DNA from: Yoonia sp. G8-12
GTDB taxonomy: Bacteria > Pseudomonadota > Alphaproteobacteria > Rhodobacterales > Rhodobacteraceae
Direction of reading: 5' to 3'
Assembly (NCBI RefSeq): GCF_038443675.1
Contig: NZ_CP151762.1
Span: 992,001-1,056,000, forward strand
Length of the DNA: 64,000 nucleotides
Every line of letters begins with the position of its first letter. Within the stretch, counting starts at the first letter, position 1. A model generated the notes under the pieces. It did no database searches and was not told where the DNA came from. It worked only from the letters and a program-made list of their open reading frames with translations. Positions 49,521 through 58,168 of the stretch are shown here, piece by piece. The position numbers and the translations under genes were made by a program.

Positions 49521-50249
49521 TTACGCAGCGGGGTTTGTGACCGGAACGGCGGTCTTGTCGTTGGGATAGACAAGTCCGGCAGAAATCACGAGCTTGGCGG
49601 CGTCTTCAACCGACATATCCAGTTCTTTGATATCTCGCTTGGGCAAAAACAGCAAAAACCCGGAGGTCGGGTTTGGTGTGGTCGGCAGGAACACGGTGAC
49701 AAAAGGCTCACCATCATTCAGCTTGGCATCAATTTCGCCCTTCGCATTGATCGAGATAAAGGCGATGGCCCAGATACCCTTGCGTGGATATTCAACCAGA
49801 CAAGCCTTGTCGAACGAGGTCTCACGCTGGGAAAAGACCGTTTCTGCGATCTGTTTGACCGCGTTATAGATCGACCGCACAACCGGCATGCGGTCGACAA
49901 ACCGTTCACCGATACCAAGAAAAGAACGTCCGATCAGACCCTTGCCAACCCAACCGACCAGAATGGTGAAGATCAGGAAAATCACAACGCCCACTCCGCG
50001 AACGTTGACTTCAATCTGGTCTGCGCCTTCTAGCCCCAAGAGGCCATTCAAGAGGGCGGTAGGTTGATAGGCTTGCGGGATGAAGGGCCAGACCCAGCTA
50101 TCGACCCAGCCAACGGCCGTCCAGATCAACCAGATGGTCAACCCGATGGGGGCCACAATGATCAGACCCGCCAGAAAATTACTGCGCAGTCTGGCAATGA
50201 TGCCCGGTTTGTGGCGTCGCTTGGTGTCGTCTGAATGTGGGTCGATCAT
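49521..50249 (-). CDS. DUF502 membrane protein
   Basis: A 242-residue protein with two N-terminal spans (LAGLIIVAPIGLTIWLIWTAV and VGVVIFLIFTILVGWVGKGL, separated by a loop with WVWPFIPQAY) and a soluble C-terminal part containing MPVVRSIYNAVKQIAETVF and LFLPKRDIKELDMSVEDA. This is the DUF502 family, of unknown function. ATG 50249 (MIDPHSDDTKRRHKP) is used; the frame is open to 50306. Confidence 0.88.
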   Translation of the reverse strand: MIDPHSDDTKRRHKPGIIARLRSNFLAGLIIVAPIGLTIWLIWTAVGWVDSWVWPFIPQAYQPTALLNGLLGLEGADQIEVNVRGVGVVIFLIFTILVGWVGKGLIGRSFLGIGERFVDRMPVVRSIYNAVKQIAETVFSQRETSFDKACLVEYPRKGIWAIAFISINAKGEIDAKLNDGEPFVTVFLPTTPNPTSGFLLFLPKRDIKELDMSVEDAAKLVISAGLVYPNDKTAVPVTNPAA

Positions 50250-50329
50250 TTTGATGGTCTCGAATTCTCTTGCGAAACACTTAGGCGTTGCATGCCCTTG
50301 CAGCAAGCAGTCACAGAACCGCGACGGCG

Positions 50330-51235
50330 CTATTTCGTCATTGCGATGGCAATTTGTGCAGCAAGCTGCGCATTGTTGCGGACAAGTGCAATATTTGCAG
50401 TCAAAGAGCGGCCTTCGGTCAGCTCAAAGATACGCCCCAGCAAGAACGGTGTGACCGCCTTGGCGCTGATCCCTTGGGCGGCGGCCTCATCAAGGGCCTG
50501 TGTGATGATGGGGTGCAGGACCTCGGCGGGAATTTCGTCCGCCTGCGGGATCGGGTTGGCAACCAATTGCCCGCCGCGCAGCCCCATGGCGGTGCGCATC
50601 TTCTGGGCGGCGGCGATATCTTCGGGGGTATCCATCCGCAAAGGGGCTGGCAGATCGGAACTGGCAGACCAGAAGGCAGGCAGGCTGTCCTGGCCGAAGG
50701 CAATCACCGGCACCCCCAGCGTTTCAAGCACTTCAAAGGTTTTTGGCAGATCAAGGATGGCTTTTGCGCCAGCGCCCACAACCGTCACAGGGGTTTGCGC
50801 CAATTCCTGTAAGTCCGCCGAAATATCAAAGCTCAGTTCAGCGCCGCGATGCACGCCGCCAATCCCGCCTGTGGCAAAGACATGAATGCCCGCCAGATGC
50901 GCCGCAATCATTGTTGCCGCCACCGTGGTCGCGCCGGTGCCACCCGTTGCAATACACGCCGCCATATCCGCCCGCGAGAGCTTGGCCACGTCCTGTGCCT
51001 GACCCAATGCCTCAAGCGCGTCGGCTTCCAGCCCCACATGCAGCGTGCCCTCAAGCACGGCAATTGTGGCAGGCACGGCATCGGCGGCGCGCACGTCGTC
51101 TTCCACCAGACGCGCGGTTTCGACGTTCTGGGGGTAGGGCATGCCGTGGGTGATAATGGTGCTTTCCAGCGCCACAATCGGTGCGCCGGATGCGCGGGCG
51201 GCGGCCACTTCGGTGCTATAGTGGATCTTGATCAT
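50330..51235 (-). CDS. psuG: Pseudouridine-5'-phosphate glycosidase PsuG
   Basis: A 301-residue enzyme that splits pseudouridine 5'-phosphate into uracil and ribose 5-phosphate. Family segments are IVALESTIITHGMPYPQN, the metal/lysine region GIHVFATGGIGGVHRGAE, VVGAGAKAILDLPKTFEVLETLGVPV split over the core, and FLLGRIFELTEGRSLTANI near the end. It overlaps the kinase gene upstream by four bases and forms with it the pseudouridine breakdown operon. Confidence 0.95.
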   Translation of the reverse strand: MIKIHYSTEVAAARASGAPIVALESTIITHGMPYPQNVETARLVEDDVRAADAVPATIAVLEGTLHVGLEADALEALGQAQDVAKLSRADMAACIATGGTGATTVAATMIAAHLAGIHVFATGGIGGVHRGAELSFDISADLQELAQTPVTVVGAGAKAILDLPKTFEVLETLGVPVIAFGQDSLPAFWSASSDLPAPLRMDTPEDIAAAQKMRTAMGLRGGQLVANPIPQADEIPAEVLHPIITQALDEAAAQGISAKAVTPFLLGRIFELTEGRSLTANIALVRNNAQLAAQIAIAMTK

Positions 51236-52125
51236 AGGGCGGTCTCTCCGGAAACATAGGTTGCGGCTGCGTTCAAGGCGCGGGTCAGGGCCGCCGCGCG
51301 GTCCATGCCTTGCGCTTCGGATGCGATATGCGCGGCCATAAAGGTATCGCCTGCGCCGGTGACGCGTGTCACCATGACCGCAGGCGGGGTTTGTGTGATG
51401 ATATCGCCTGCGGTGCCCTCTGACGCCGATTTGCCGCCATCGGTTACCAAAACACGGTGTGCACCGCGTTTGATCAAGGCCGCTGCCGCAGCGTCGGATG
51501 TTTCAAACGTTGTCTGGCACAGAAGGCCTGCCTCTTCGAGATTCACATAAAGTGTGGCAGACGGATGCCCCACCAGCGCCAAAAGCCGCTCGGCCTTGCC
51601 CGGTGATGCAGGGGCCACACGCAGATCGGAGGCGGCAAAAAGGGGCGAGGCGGCGATGGTCTGCAACAGCTCTTCGGTCAGGTTGCCATCAAGGGCCACA
51701 AGCCCCGCGAAAGGGGTCTCTGCGGACCCAAGGGTGCCATTTGCAAGCGGCTTCAGGATCTTGTCGCCCGCCGCCTCAAGCGAATGGGCATCGGCAATCG
51801 CGGCCACCAAACCATTGGCCCCTTCAATGGCCATATAAACGTCTGTGGGCAGATCCTCTGACCGGTAGACATGATCGCAGATCATGCCCATGCGGATGGC
51901 TTCGCCCATCAGCTCCTCACCCTCGGCATCACGGCCAACGGTGGTCAGCAGGGCAGGTGTCATTCCGAAACGGCGCAGGGTCATGGCGATATTCATCGCC
52001 ACACCGCCAGGCAGGCGGGTGATGCGCCCCGGCACGTCCGAACCCACACGCATATGGCTCGCCGCGCGACCGATCACATCCCAAAGGACAGAACCGATGC
52101 ATAAAATATCAGGAGTCTTGGTCAT
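51232..52125 (-). CDS. psuK: PfkB-family kinase, probable pseudouridine kinase PsuK
   Basis: A 297-residue ribokinase-type sugar kinase. The N-terminal GSVLWDVIGRAASHMRVGSDVPG, the GGVAMNIAMTLRRFG motif and the C-terminal VTRVTGAGDTFMAAHIA (catalytic Asp in GAGDTF) are all present. Coupling to psuG makes pseudouridine the likely substrate. ATG 52125 (MTKTPDILCIGSVLWD) is chosen; the frame extends to 52197 without family likeness. Confidence 0.92.
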   Translation of the reverse strand: MTKTPDILCIGSVLWDVIGRAASHMRVGSDVPGRITRLPGGVAMNIAMTLRRFGMTPALLTTVGRDAEGEELMGEAIRMGMICDHVYRSEDLPTDVYMAIEGANGLVAAIADAHSLEAAGDKILKPLANGTLGSAETPFAGLVALDGNLTEELLQTIAASPLFAASDLRVAPASPGKAERLLALVGHPSATLYVNLEEAGLLCQTTFETSDAAAAALIKRGAHRVLVTDGGKSASEGTAGDIITQTPPAVMVTRVTGAGDTFMAAHIASEAQGMDRAAALTRALNAAATYVSGETAL

Positions 52126-52163
52126 ACCGGTCTTCTGACCGAGCGCAGGACCAAGGGCAAGCC

Positions 52164-52964
52164 CTACTGGGGCACGGCAAACGTCAGATTGGCCCAAAGC
52201 GTTTCCCAGACAGCGCCAAACTGTTGGGCCAAGGCGTCGCTGGGTTCGCGCAGCACCACGGCATCAACCATATAGCTATAGCCGGGCCGCACAGGGAATG
52301 TGGCGATACCGTTTTCATCGGTCTGATACAGGGAAATCACCACCTCGTCCTGTGCCCCCTTTTCAAAGACCTCGACCTGCGTGTTGGCGCGCACGTCGTT
52401 GCGATAATACACCTGCACCTGAAAGCCATTATCCAGAGCGTCAGTATACGGATTGGTCAGGGCCACGATCTCTGTCTCCAGCCCCACACGCCGATCCGCA
52501 CCCGCGCTGTTGCCAACGCCGATCAGGGTCTTGGCGTAACGCGAATAGACCTCTTTGAAATCCTCAAGCGGCAAACTGCGCGCGTCATGCACGCTGCGCA
52601 CGTCGCCAAAATCCTTATGGTCAACAAAAGACTGAAACTTTTCCCAGTTCTCGTAGTCAACCGTCGCATTGCTGGCCTGATAGGCCGCGATATTCAGACC
52701 CTCTGCAACAGGATCCTGCTGCAAAGCCGGTGTGTCACCGGGGCGGCCTGTCACACGGGTGGTCTGGTTGCCCGCAAAAAGGGCAAAATTCTCAAAGCGT
52801 TGAGGCAGATAGGCTAATTTCACGCCCGCGAACTCCTGCCCATTGACAATATCTGCTTCAAGGCTACCGTCCGGTTCCACCTGATATGCTGTCGGTTCAA
52901 TCCAGAACTCATGTGCGGCGGCAGGGGCGGATATAAGAGTAAGAATGAGGGCGATGATGCGCAT
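52164..52964 (-). CDS. Exported DUF4198 protein
   Basis: A 266-residue periplasmic protein: signal peptide MRIIALILTLISAPAAA followed by HEFWIEPTAYQVEPDG, the usual N-terminus of DUF4198 proteins, which often occur with metal (nickel/cobalt) uptake systems. The C-terminal part is an Ig-like fold (TFPVRPGYSYMVDAVVLREP). The N-terminal His right after the cleavage site may bind metal. The ATG at 52964 overlaps the start region of the divergent HupE-like gene, which supports a functional pair. Confidence 0.82.
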   Translation of the reverse strand: MRIIALILTLISAPAAAHEFWIEPTAYQVEPDGSLEADIVNGQEFAGVKLAYLPQRFENFALFAGNQTTRVTGRPGDTPALQQDPVAEGLNIAAYQASNATVDYENWEKFQSFVDHKDFGDVRSVHDARSLPLEDFKEVYSRYAKTLIGVGNSAGADRRVGLETEIVALTNPYTDALDNGFQVQVYYRNDVRANTQVEVFEKGAQDEVVISLYQTDENGIATFPVRPGYSYMVDAVVLREPSDALAQQFGAVWETLWANLTFAVPQ

Positions 52965-54375
52965 GGAACTTTCCTTTTTGACCAAACTCAGGGTGGCCCT
53001 TCTGAGGGTGTTGTCAAGCGCACTCCTGATCTGGTTCACGACACTGTCAACGGCGCAGGCCCATGAGGTGGTTCCATCAATCGGTGACATGCGCGCCGTG
53101 GATGGTGAACTGACATTCGAAATCCGCGCCAACATCGAAAGCTTTATCGCAGGTATCAACCTGACCGAAACCGCCGACACCAATGAAAGCGATCAGGCCG
53201 AAACTTACGACGCCCTGCGCGCACTGTCGCCTGCAGAACTGGCAATGCGGTTTGAGGCGTTCTGGCCGCAAATGGCCCAAGGGATCACGCTCACGGCCGA
53301 TGGCGCGCCTCTGGCGCCGACGCTGACATCGGTCAATGTCGGGCCTGTCGGTGATGTGGGCGTTGTCCGCTTCTCGACGATTGAATTCAGCGCGCCCCTA
53401 CCGGACGGGGCCGAGAACGTGCAAATGGGTTGGGCGCCCGAATTCGGCGTGCTGGTCTTGCGCCAGATGGATGTGCCAGCCCCCTATGACGGCTATCTTG
53501 TGGCCGGTGCGCTGTCGGACCAGATCGCGCTTGCCGGTGGCGGGCAGGCGACATGGTGGGAAACCTTTGCCAACTATATCCCCGTCGGTTTTGATCACAT
53601 CGTCCCGAAGGGGCTCGATCACATCCTGTTCGTGCTGGGCCTGTTCTTTCTGGCGGCACGGTTCCGTCCGCTGATATTGCAGGTGTCGCTCTTTACGCTG
53701 GCCCACACGATCACGCTGGCGGCAGCGGCGCTGGGGTATACGGGCTTTGTCGATGACTTTACCCAAGCCAGCTTTGGCATCGCCTTTATCGACATTGTCG
53801 AACCGCTGATCGCACTTTCCATCGCCTATGTCGCGATTGAGAATATCTTTACCAAAGGCATCAGCCCGTGGCGGCCCTTTGTGATCTTTATCTTCGGTCT
53901 GTTGCACGGGCTTGGCTTTGCGTCGGTGCTGGCTGAATTCGGCCTGCCCGAGGAAACATTCGTGGCCGCTTTGATCGGCTTTAACGTCGGCGTCGAAGTG
54001 GGCCAGCTGGCGGTGATTTCGGTGATGTTCTTCTTTGTCTGGCAGGCATTGCGGATTGACCGTGGCGAAAACGAAGTCTCACGCGGGCTGTCGCTCTACG
54101 GCGTCTTTTTGATGATCGGCGCGGTTTTGCTGGTGCTGGACAGCGCGGAAATTCCGGCAGTGCTGGCTGATCCGATCCTGATCCTTGATACGCCCGCACT
54201 TCTCTTTGCGGTGACATTTATCGCAATGGCTGTGCTTTGCCTCGTCTCGATCATGCTACGCAACCAGTTGGATGCGTACCGCCGCTTTGTGGCCGTGCCA
54301 GCCTCGGTCGTGATCGCGGCAATCGGCCTTTATTGGTTCATCGAACGCTCATACGGCACGATCACCGGCGCATAA
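52963..54375 (+). CDS. HupE/UreJ-family membrane protein
   Basis: A protein of about 470 residues: a signal peptide ending TAQA, then HEVVPSIGDMRAVDGEL, a periplasmic domain to about residue 180, and a membrane part with YIPVGFDHIVPKGLDHILFVLG, FTLAHTITLAAAALG and FIFGLLHGLGFASVL, the His-rich HupE/UreJ_2 signature linked to nickel or other metal uptake. Possible starts are ATG 52963, ATG 52945 and GTG 52993 or 53008; the first overlaps the divergent DUF4198 ATG, so the true start may be the later GTG. Confidence 0.85.
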   Translation: MELSFLTKLRVALLRVLSSALLIWFTTLSTAQAHEVVPSIGDMRAVDGELTFEIRANIESFIAGINLTETADTNESDQAETYDALRALSPAELAMRFEAFWPQMAQGITLTADGAPLAPTLTSVNVGPVGDVGVVRFSTIEFSAPLPDGAENVQMGWAPEFGVLVLRQMDVPAPYDGYLVAGALSDQIALAGGGQATWWETFANYIPVGFDHIVPKGLDHILFVLGLFFLAARFRPLILQVSLFTLAHTITLAAAALGYTGFVDDFTQASFGIAFIDIVEPLIALSIAYVAIENIFTKGISPWRPFVIFIFGLLHGLGFASVLAEFGLPEETFVAALIGFNVGVEVGQLAVISVMFFFVWQALRIDRGENEVSRGLSLYGVFLMIGAVLLVLDSAEIPAVLADPILILDTPALLFAVTFIAMAVLCLVSIMLRNQLDAYRRFVAVPASVVIAAIGLYWFIERSYGTITGA

Positions 54376-54409
54376 AACGGGCCTGCATATCATCTTGCCC
54401 GTAAAAACT

Positions 54410-54423
54410 CCCGCCGGAGGCAT
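54410..54423 (-). repeat. Partial copy of the GCCTCCGGCGGG intergenic repeat
   Basis: Read on the minus strand, ATGCCTCCGGCGGG matches 14 of 14 bases of the start of copy 2 with its preceding AT. It lies behind the HupE-like gene. The remainder of the 33-bp element is not kept. Confidence 0.45.
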
Positions 54424-54527
54424 CCAAAGGCTTGCACAGGACACCGACCCCCGCTATAGCGCGCTCACTTAATCCCGCAGGCGGGGGCGGGTCCAATGGG
54501 GAGACATCCCAAAGGATCCATCGGTTG

Positions 54528-54546
54528 TCCCGGACTTGATCCGGGA
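54528..54546. repeat. Short hairpin element in the rpsB leader
   Basis: TCCCGGA and TCCGGGA arms with the loop CTTGA. This TCCCGGACTTGATCCGGGA palindrome is of a type often seen as a dispersed element in Rhodobacteraceae; it lies 43 bases before rpsB. Confidence 0.6.
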
Positions 54547-54588
54547 TCTATCCCCCGCTGAGGCTTGAAACCGGAAAAGGAAAACGAC

Positions 54589-55359
54589 ATGGCTCTTCCC
54601 GAGTTCTCCATGCGTCAGCTGCTTGAAGCAGGCGTACACTTTGGCCACCAGACAGCGCGCTGGAACCCAAAGATGGATCAATACATCTACGGATCACGCA
54701 ACGGCATCCACATCATGGACCTCACACAGACTGTTCCAATGCTGGACCAGGCGCTGCAAGTCATCCGTGACACTGTCGCCAAAGGCGGCCGCGTGCTGTT
54801 CGTGGGCACCAAGCGTCAGGCAGCCAAGCCAATCATGGAAGCCGCCGAGAAATCGGCACAGTTCTACATGAACCACCGCTGGTTGGGTGGCACGCTGACA
54901 AACTGGCAGACAGTTTCTCAGTCCATCAACCGCCTGAAGGCTATCGACGAGGCCTCTGCAAACGGCTTTGCCGGTCTGACCAAGAAAGAGCGTCTTGGCA
55001 TGGAGCGTGAGCAGGGCAAACTGCAGGCATCGCTTGGCGGGATCCGCGAAATGGGCGGCGTGCCTGACCTGTTGTTCGTGATCGACGTGAACAAAGAAGA
55101 TCTGGCCATCGCCGAAGCCAACAAGCTGGGCATCCCTGTTGTTGCGATCGTTGACACCAACTGCTCGCCTGCTGGCATCGACTATGTCATCCCCGGCAAC
55201 GACGACGCGGCACGCGCCATCGCACTCTACACCGATCTGGCCGCACGTGCAGCCCTTGACGGTATGACCGCACAGATGGGCGCCGCTGGCGTTGACATGG
55301 GCGAGCTCGAAGAGCTGGTCGAAGAGGTCGTTGCCGAAGAAGCAGCACCTGCCGAATAA
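54589..55359 (+). CDS. rpsB: Small ribosomal subunit protein uS2
   Basis: A 256-residue S2 protein: MALPEFSMRQLLEAGVHFGHQTARWNPKM is split across the conserved N-terminus, followed by YGSRNGIHIMDL, VLFVGTKRQA, HRWLGGTLTNW and PGNDDAARAIALY. The acidic C-terminal tail (EELVEEVVAEEAAPAE) is usual in this group. The start is ATG 54589 with an AAGGAAAA ribosome site; the in-frame ATG at 54565 is less likely. Confidence 0.97.
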   Translation: MALPEFSMRQLLEAGVHFGHQTARWNPKMDQYIYGSRNGIHIMDLTQTVPMLDQALQVIRDTVAKGGRVLFVGTKRQAAKPIMEAAEKSAQFYMNHRWLGGTLTNWQTVSQSINRLKAIDEASANGFAGLTKKERLGMEREQGKLQASLGGIREMGGVPDLLFVIDVNKEDLAIAEANKLGIPVVAIVDTNCSPAGIDYVIPGNDDAARAIALYTDLAARAALDGMTAQMGAAGVDMGELEELVEEVVAEEAAPAE

Positions 55360-55377
55360 TCCATTCGACATTATTTA

Positions 55378-55403
55378 GGGCAGGGGGCCTTGGTCCCCCG
55401 CCC
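55378..55403 (+). promoter_or_regulatory. Stem-loop between rpsB and tsf
   Basis: GGGC-A-GGGGG (55378-55387) pairs with CCCCC-GCCC (55395-55403). There is no T-run, so it is better read as a processing or attenuation structure setting the ratio of S2 to EF-Ts than as a full terminator. Confidence 0.6.
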
Positions 55404-55436
55404 ATCCCTATTATTTACCTCCAAAGGAGAAGTAAC

Positions 55437-56309
55437 ATGGCAATCACCGCTGCAATGGTGAAAGAGCTGCGCGACAGCACAGGCGCAGGCATGATGGACG
55501 CCAAGAAGGCGCTGACCGAAAGCAATGGCGACATGGAAGCCGCTGTTGACTGGCTGCGCACAAAGGGTCTGGCGAAAGCTGCAAAGAAATCCGGCCGTAC
55601 CGCCGCAGAGGGCCTTGTGGCCGTGGCTGTGTCCGGTGGCAAGGGTATCGCGGTTGAAGTGAACTCCGAGACAGACTTTGTTGGCAAGAACGCTGATTTC
55701 CAGAAAATGGTATCGGGGATCGCACAGGTCGCTCTTGGCACGTCCAACATCGACGAGCTGAAAGCAGCTGACATGGGCGGCAAAACCGTTGAGCAGACGG
55801 TCGTAGACGCAGTTGCCGTGATCGGCGAAAACATGTCCGTGCGTCGCATGGCTGTGCTGGAAGGTGGCACCGTGGTCAACTACGTGCACAACGCAGCGGC
55901 ACCCGGCATGGGCAGCATCGGTGTTCTGGTCGCAATGACCGGTGACAACGAAGCATTCGGCCGTCAGGTTGCAATGCACATCGCGGCGGCAAACCCTGCG
56001 TCATTGTCCGAAGAAGACCTTGATCCAGCCGTGGTCGAGAAGGAAAAGCAGGTCCAGATGGACATCGCGCGCGAAAGCGGCAAGCCAGAAGCCGTGATCG
56101 AAAAGATGATCGTTGGCCGTATGAAGAAATACATGGCTGAAGTGACCCTGCTGAACCAGCAGTTCGTTGTGAACCCCGATGTGACAGTGGCGCAGGCTGC
56201 CGAGGAAGCTGGCGTTGAGATCACGGGCTATACACGTCTGGCTGTCGGCGAAGGCATCGAAAAAGCAGAAGAAGATTTTGCTGCAGAAGTTGCAAAACTG
56301 AACGGCTAA
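55437..56309 (+). CDS. tsf: Elongation factor Ts
   Basis: A 290-residue nucleotide-exchange factor for EF-Tu. The N-terminal UBA-like part is MAITAAMVKELRDSTGAGMMDAKKAL, split here at the family motif, then EVNSETDFVGKNADF, the TDFV motif that contacts EF-Tu, and two core subdomains. An AAAGGAGAAG ribosome site precedes the ATG. Classic rpsB-tsf order, closed by a strong terminator. Confidence 0.97.
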   Translation: MAITAAMVKELRDSTGAGMMDAKKALTESNGDMEAAVDWLRTKGLAKAAKKSGRTAAEGLVAVAVSGGKGIAVEVNSETDFVGKNADFQKMVSGIAQVALGTSNIDELKAADMGGKTVEQTVVDAVAVIGENMSVRRMAVLEGGTVVNYVHNAAAPGMGSIGVLVAMTGDNEAFGRQVAMHIAAANPASLSEEDLDPAVVEKEKQVQMDIARESGKPEAVIEKMIVGRMKKYMAEVTLLNQQFVVNPDVTVAQAAEEAGVEITGYTRLAVGEGIEKAEEDFAAEVAKLNG

Positions 56310-56328
56310 CCGCCCATTCTAAAACGAA

Positions 56329-56367
56329 AAAACGGCCCGCAAACAATACACACGCGCGGGCCGTTTT
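56329..56367 (+). terminator. Intrinsic terminator of rpsB-tsf
   Basis: AAAACGGCCCGC (56329-56340) and GCGGGCCGTTTT (56356-56367) form a perfect 12-bp stem with a 15-base loop; the T-run is inside the right arm, followed by GCTTTT. Confidence 0.9.
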
Positions 56368-56705
56368 GCTTTTCAGCAAGGAAAAGCGCGCCACCAAGTT
56401 CGGAAGAAAACTGGTGCCGCCACGTATAAACCCCAGTCCGGTTTCGGGACGAGGAACTGCGGTTCACCGTGATAGCGCTGACGCAAACAGGCAAACCTGC
56501 CACGCCAGCATCCGGTTACCCGGAACAAGGGAACAGAGCCTTGAAATCACAAGGAAATACCCCCTCACGTTCCCAGGCCTAAGGCCACCACTCACGGAAC
56601 AGTTGAACACTGACACTTTACGTTGCGTCACGAAAGTACGGTAAACCTGACTTCACAAAAAGTTCATAATTTTTTGGCGCGTAAGACGGCGGGCGTCAGT
56701 CCACA
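56368..56705. other. 338-bp stretch without a supported gene
   Basis: Lies between the tsf terminator and the 3' end of the LuxR gene. Frames on both strands (for example plus-strand 56366-56644) have no ribosome site, no family likeness and odd composition. Two GAAC-N4-GAAC pairs (56523-56534 and 56597-56608) are present, but the spacing is not that of a LexA box. No T-run terminator or clear promoter for an RNA was found. Confidence 0.5.
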
Positions 56706-57476
56706 TCAGACGATGTCGGACTCCATCAAAAACATCTGGTTGTAGAACGCGGCTTTCAAAACCGCTTGGGCCGTGGTTTCAACATCCAGCGTTTCGCGGG
56801 CCAGACGCAGGTGCTTTTCAACAGTTGCCGGTTTGAGGCTAAGCAGTTGCGCAATATCCTGTATGGTCTTGCCATCGCCGACCCATTGCAACACCTCACG
56901 CTGTCGCTTGGTCAGGTTGCGGTCGCCCGAATAGGGCAGGGTCAGCAATTTAAGGTGCATGACGTTGTTCATCACGACAATTTCGTCGCCGTGCTTGGCC
57001 CAGATCTGTTCGACTTTGTCTTGGGTCATGCCAGGCTTCGCGGTCAGCGCGATCGCGCCTTTGATCCGCTCTGAAACAGACCGGAAACTGATCGTATAGC
57101 CCGCCGTCACTTGCATGGATTTGTTGAATTCCATCACCCGCAACTCGCTGGGTGTAAGGTTATCGGTCCGGTTCATATCCAGCATCCAACGCCAGCTGCA
57201 GGCGCCGCTGTTTTCAAGCGCCCACCGCAGCATGGGCGCATGGTAATAAAGCCCCTCGTCAAAGAAAACCCGCATATATTCAGGGCTTTGGGTGGAAAGC
57301 AGAACCCAGTCTTGCGGATCCCCCAAACCGGTCGATGTTCTGTAGCGGGTAAAACCGTACATCAATCGATCGAAACCATAGGTGCCCATGTGACGGGTAT
57401 GAATATCCCACAGTTCTTCGACTGTGTGCGCGTTGGTAAGCTTGTCTAGCTGTTCAACGAGTGTCGTCATTGTCAT
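56706..57476 (-). CDS. LuxR-family regulator with autoinducer-binding domain (no LuxI nearby)
   Basis: A 256-residue regulator: an Autoind_bind domain at about residues 15-170 and a GerE helix-turn-helix at 190-250 (LTKRQREVLQWVGDGKTIQDIAQ, LSLKPATVEKHLRLARETL). In AHL receptors the ligand pocket carries an Asp-Pro pair after two aromatic residues; here the segment reads YYHAPMLRWA, with Ala-Pro, so AHL binding may be lost or altered. No luxI-type gene is in the window. The start overlaps the aroQ stop by four bases (ATGA), so it is translated with aroQ. Confidence 0.88.
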   Translation of the reverse strand: MTMTTLVEQLDKLTNAHTVEELWDIHTRHMGTYGFDRLMYGFTRYRTSTGLGDPQDWVLLSTQSPEYMRVFFDEGLYYHAPMLRWALENSGACSWRWMLDMNRTDNLTPSELRVMEFNKSMQVTAGYTISFRSVSERIKGAIALTAKPGMTQDKVEQIWAKHGDEIVVMNNVMHLKLLTLPYSGDRNLTKRQREVLQWVGDGKTIQDIAQLLSLKPATVEKHLRLARETLDVETTAQAVLKAAFYNQMFLMESDIV

Positions 57477-57913
57477 CGGCCGATATAAGACAAGAGCGCA
57501 TCCATCGCCAACGGATAGCCCGCCGCACCAAATCCGCAGATCTGGCCCACTGCCACAGGGGCGATGTAGGACTTTTGCCGAAATCCTTCGCGGGCGTGGA
57601 TGTTCGATAGATGCAGTTCAACCACGGGCAACATGATGCTGGAAATCGCGTCCATCAGTGCCACGGACGTATGGGTGAATGCCCCCGCATTCAGGATCAC
57701 GCCCGCATGAACGCCGCGCGCGCCATGCAGCATGTCAATCAGTTCACCCTCGTGATTGCTTTGCGCAAATACAATCTCGATCCCGAGTGCCTTGGCCCGT
57801 TCGTGGCAAAGCGCTTCGATATCTGCCAGCGTCGCAGTGCCATAAACCTCGGGCTGGCGGGTGCCAAGCAGGTTAAGGTTGGGGCCATTCAGGATCAGGA
57901 TAGATTGGGTCAT
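57473..57913 (-). CDS. aroQ: 3-dehydroquinate dehydratase, type II
   Basis: A 146-residue shikimate-pathway enzyme. LNGPNLNLLGTRQPEVYG holds the catalytic Tyr24 on the mobile lid, IVFAQSNHEGELIDMLH and LNAGAFTHTSVALMDAI follow, and the catalytic histidine is in VELHLSNIHAREGFRQKS, split at the active-site loop. It acts as a dodecamer in the cytoplasm. The LuxR gene follows with an overlap. Confidence 0.96.
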   Translation of the reverse strand: MTQSILILNGPNLNLLGTRQPEVYGTATLADIEALCHERAKALGIEIVFAQSNHEGELIDMLHGARGVHAGVILNAGAFTHTSVALMDAISSIMLPVVELHLSNIHAREGFRQKSYIAPVAVGQICGFGAAGYPLAMDALLSYIGR

Positions 57914-58168
57914 GCCGAAGAATTAGCATTTTAATCGGATGGTCAAAAGCAATTTTTGCGCAAGTGCCTTTTGGCGTTCCTTGAGTGTTTGGAATGTGCC
58001 ATGCACGCACTTGTGTCAGTTATCAAAGACCCACCGGTTTTTTGCGTCATCCGCCGTTGGAAGAAAGACAAAACCATGTCTAACCTCGGTGTTATCAAAC
58101 AAATGGAAGGTCGGCCCTCTTTGTCATATTATAATGCCACGTCACCTGTTGTTTGGTAAAAGCCTGCT

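Noticed and set aside
56523..56608. GAAC-N4-GAAC pairs as further LexA boxes
   Set aside because: The spacing is four, not seven, and no promoter or gene start lies nearby.
56366..56644. 92-codon plus-strand frame behind the tsf terminator
   Set aside because: It begins in the terminator, has no ribosome site and its composition does not look coding.
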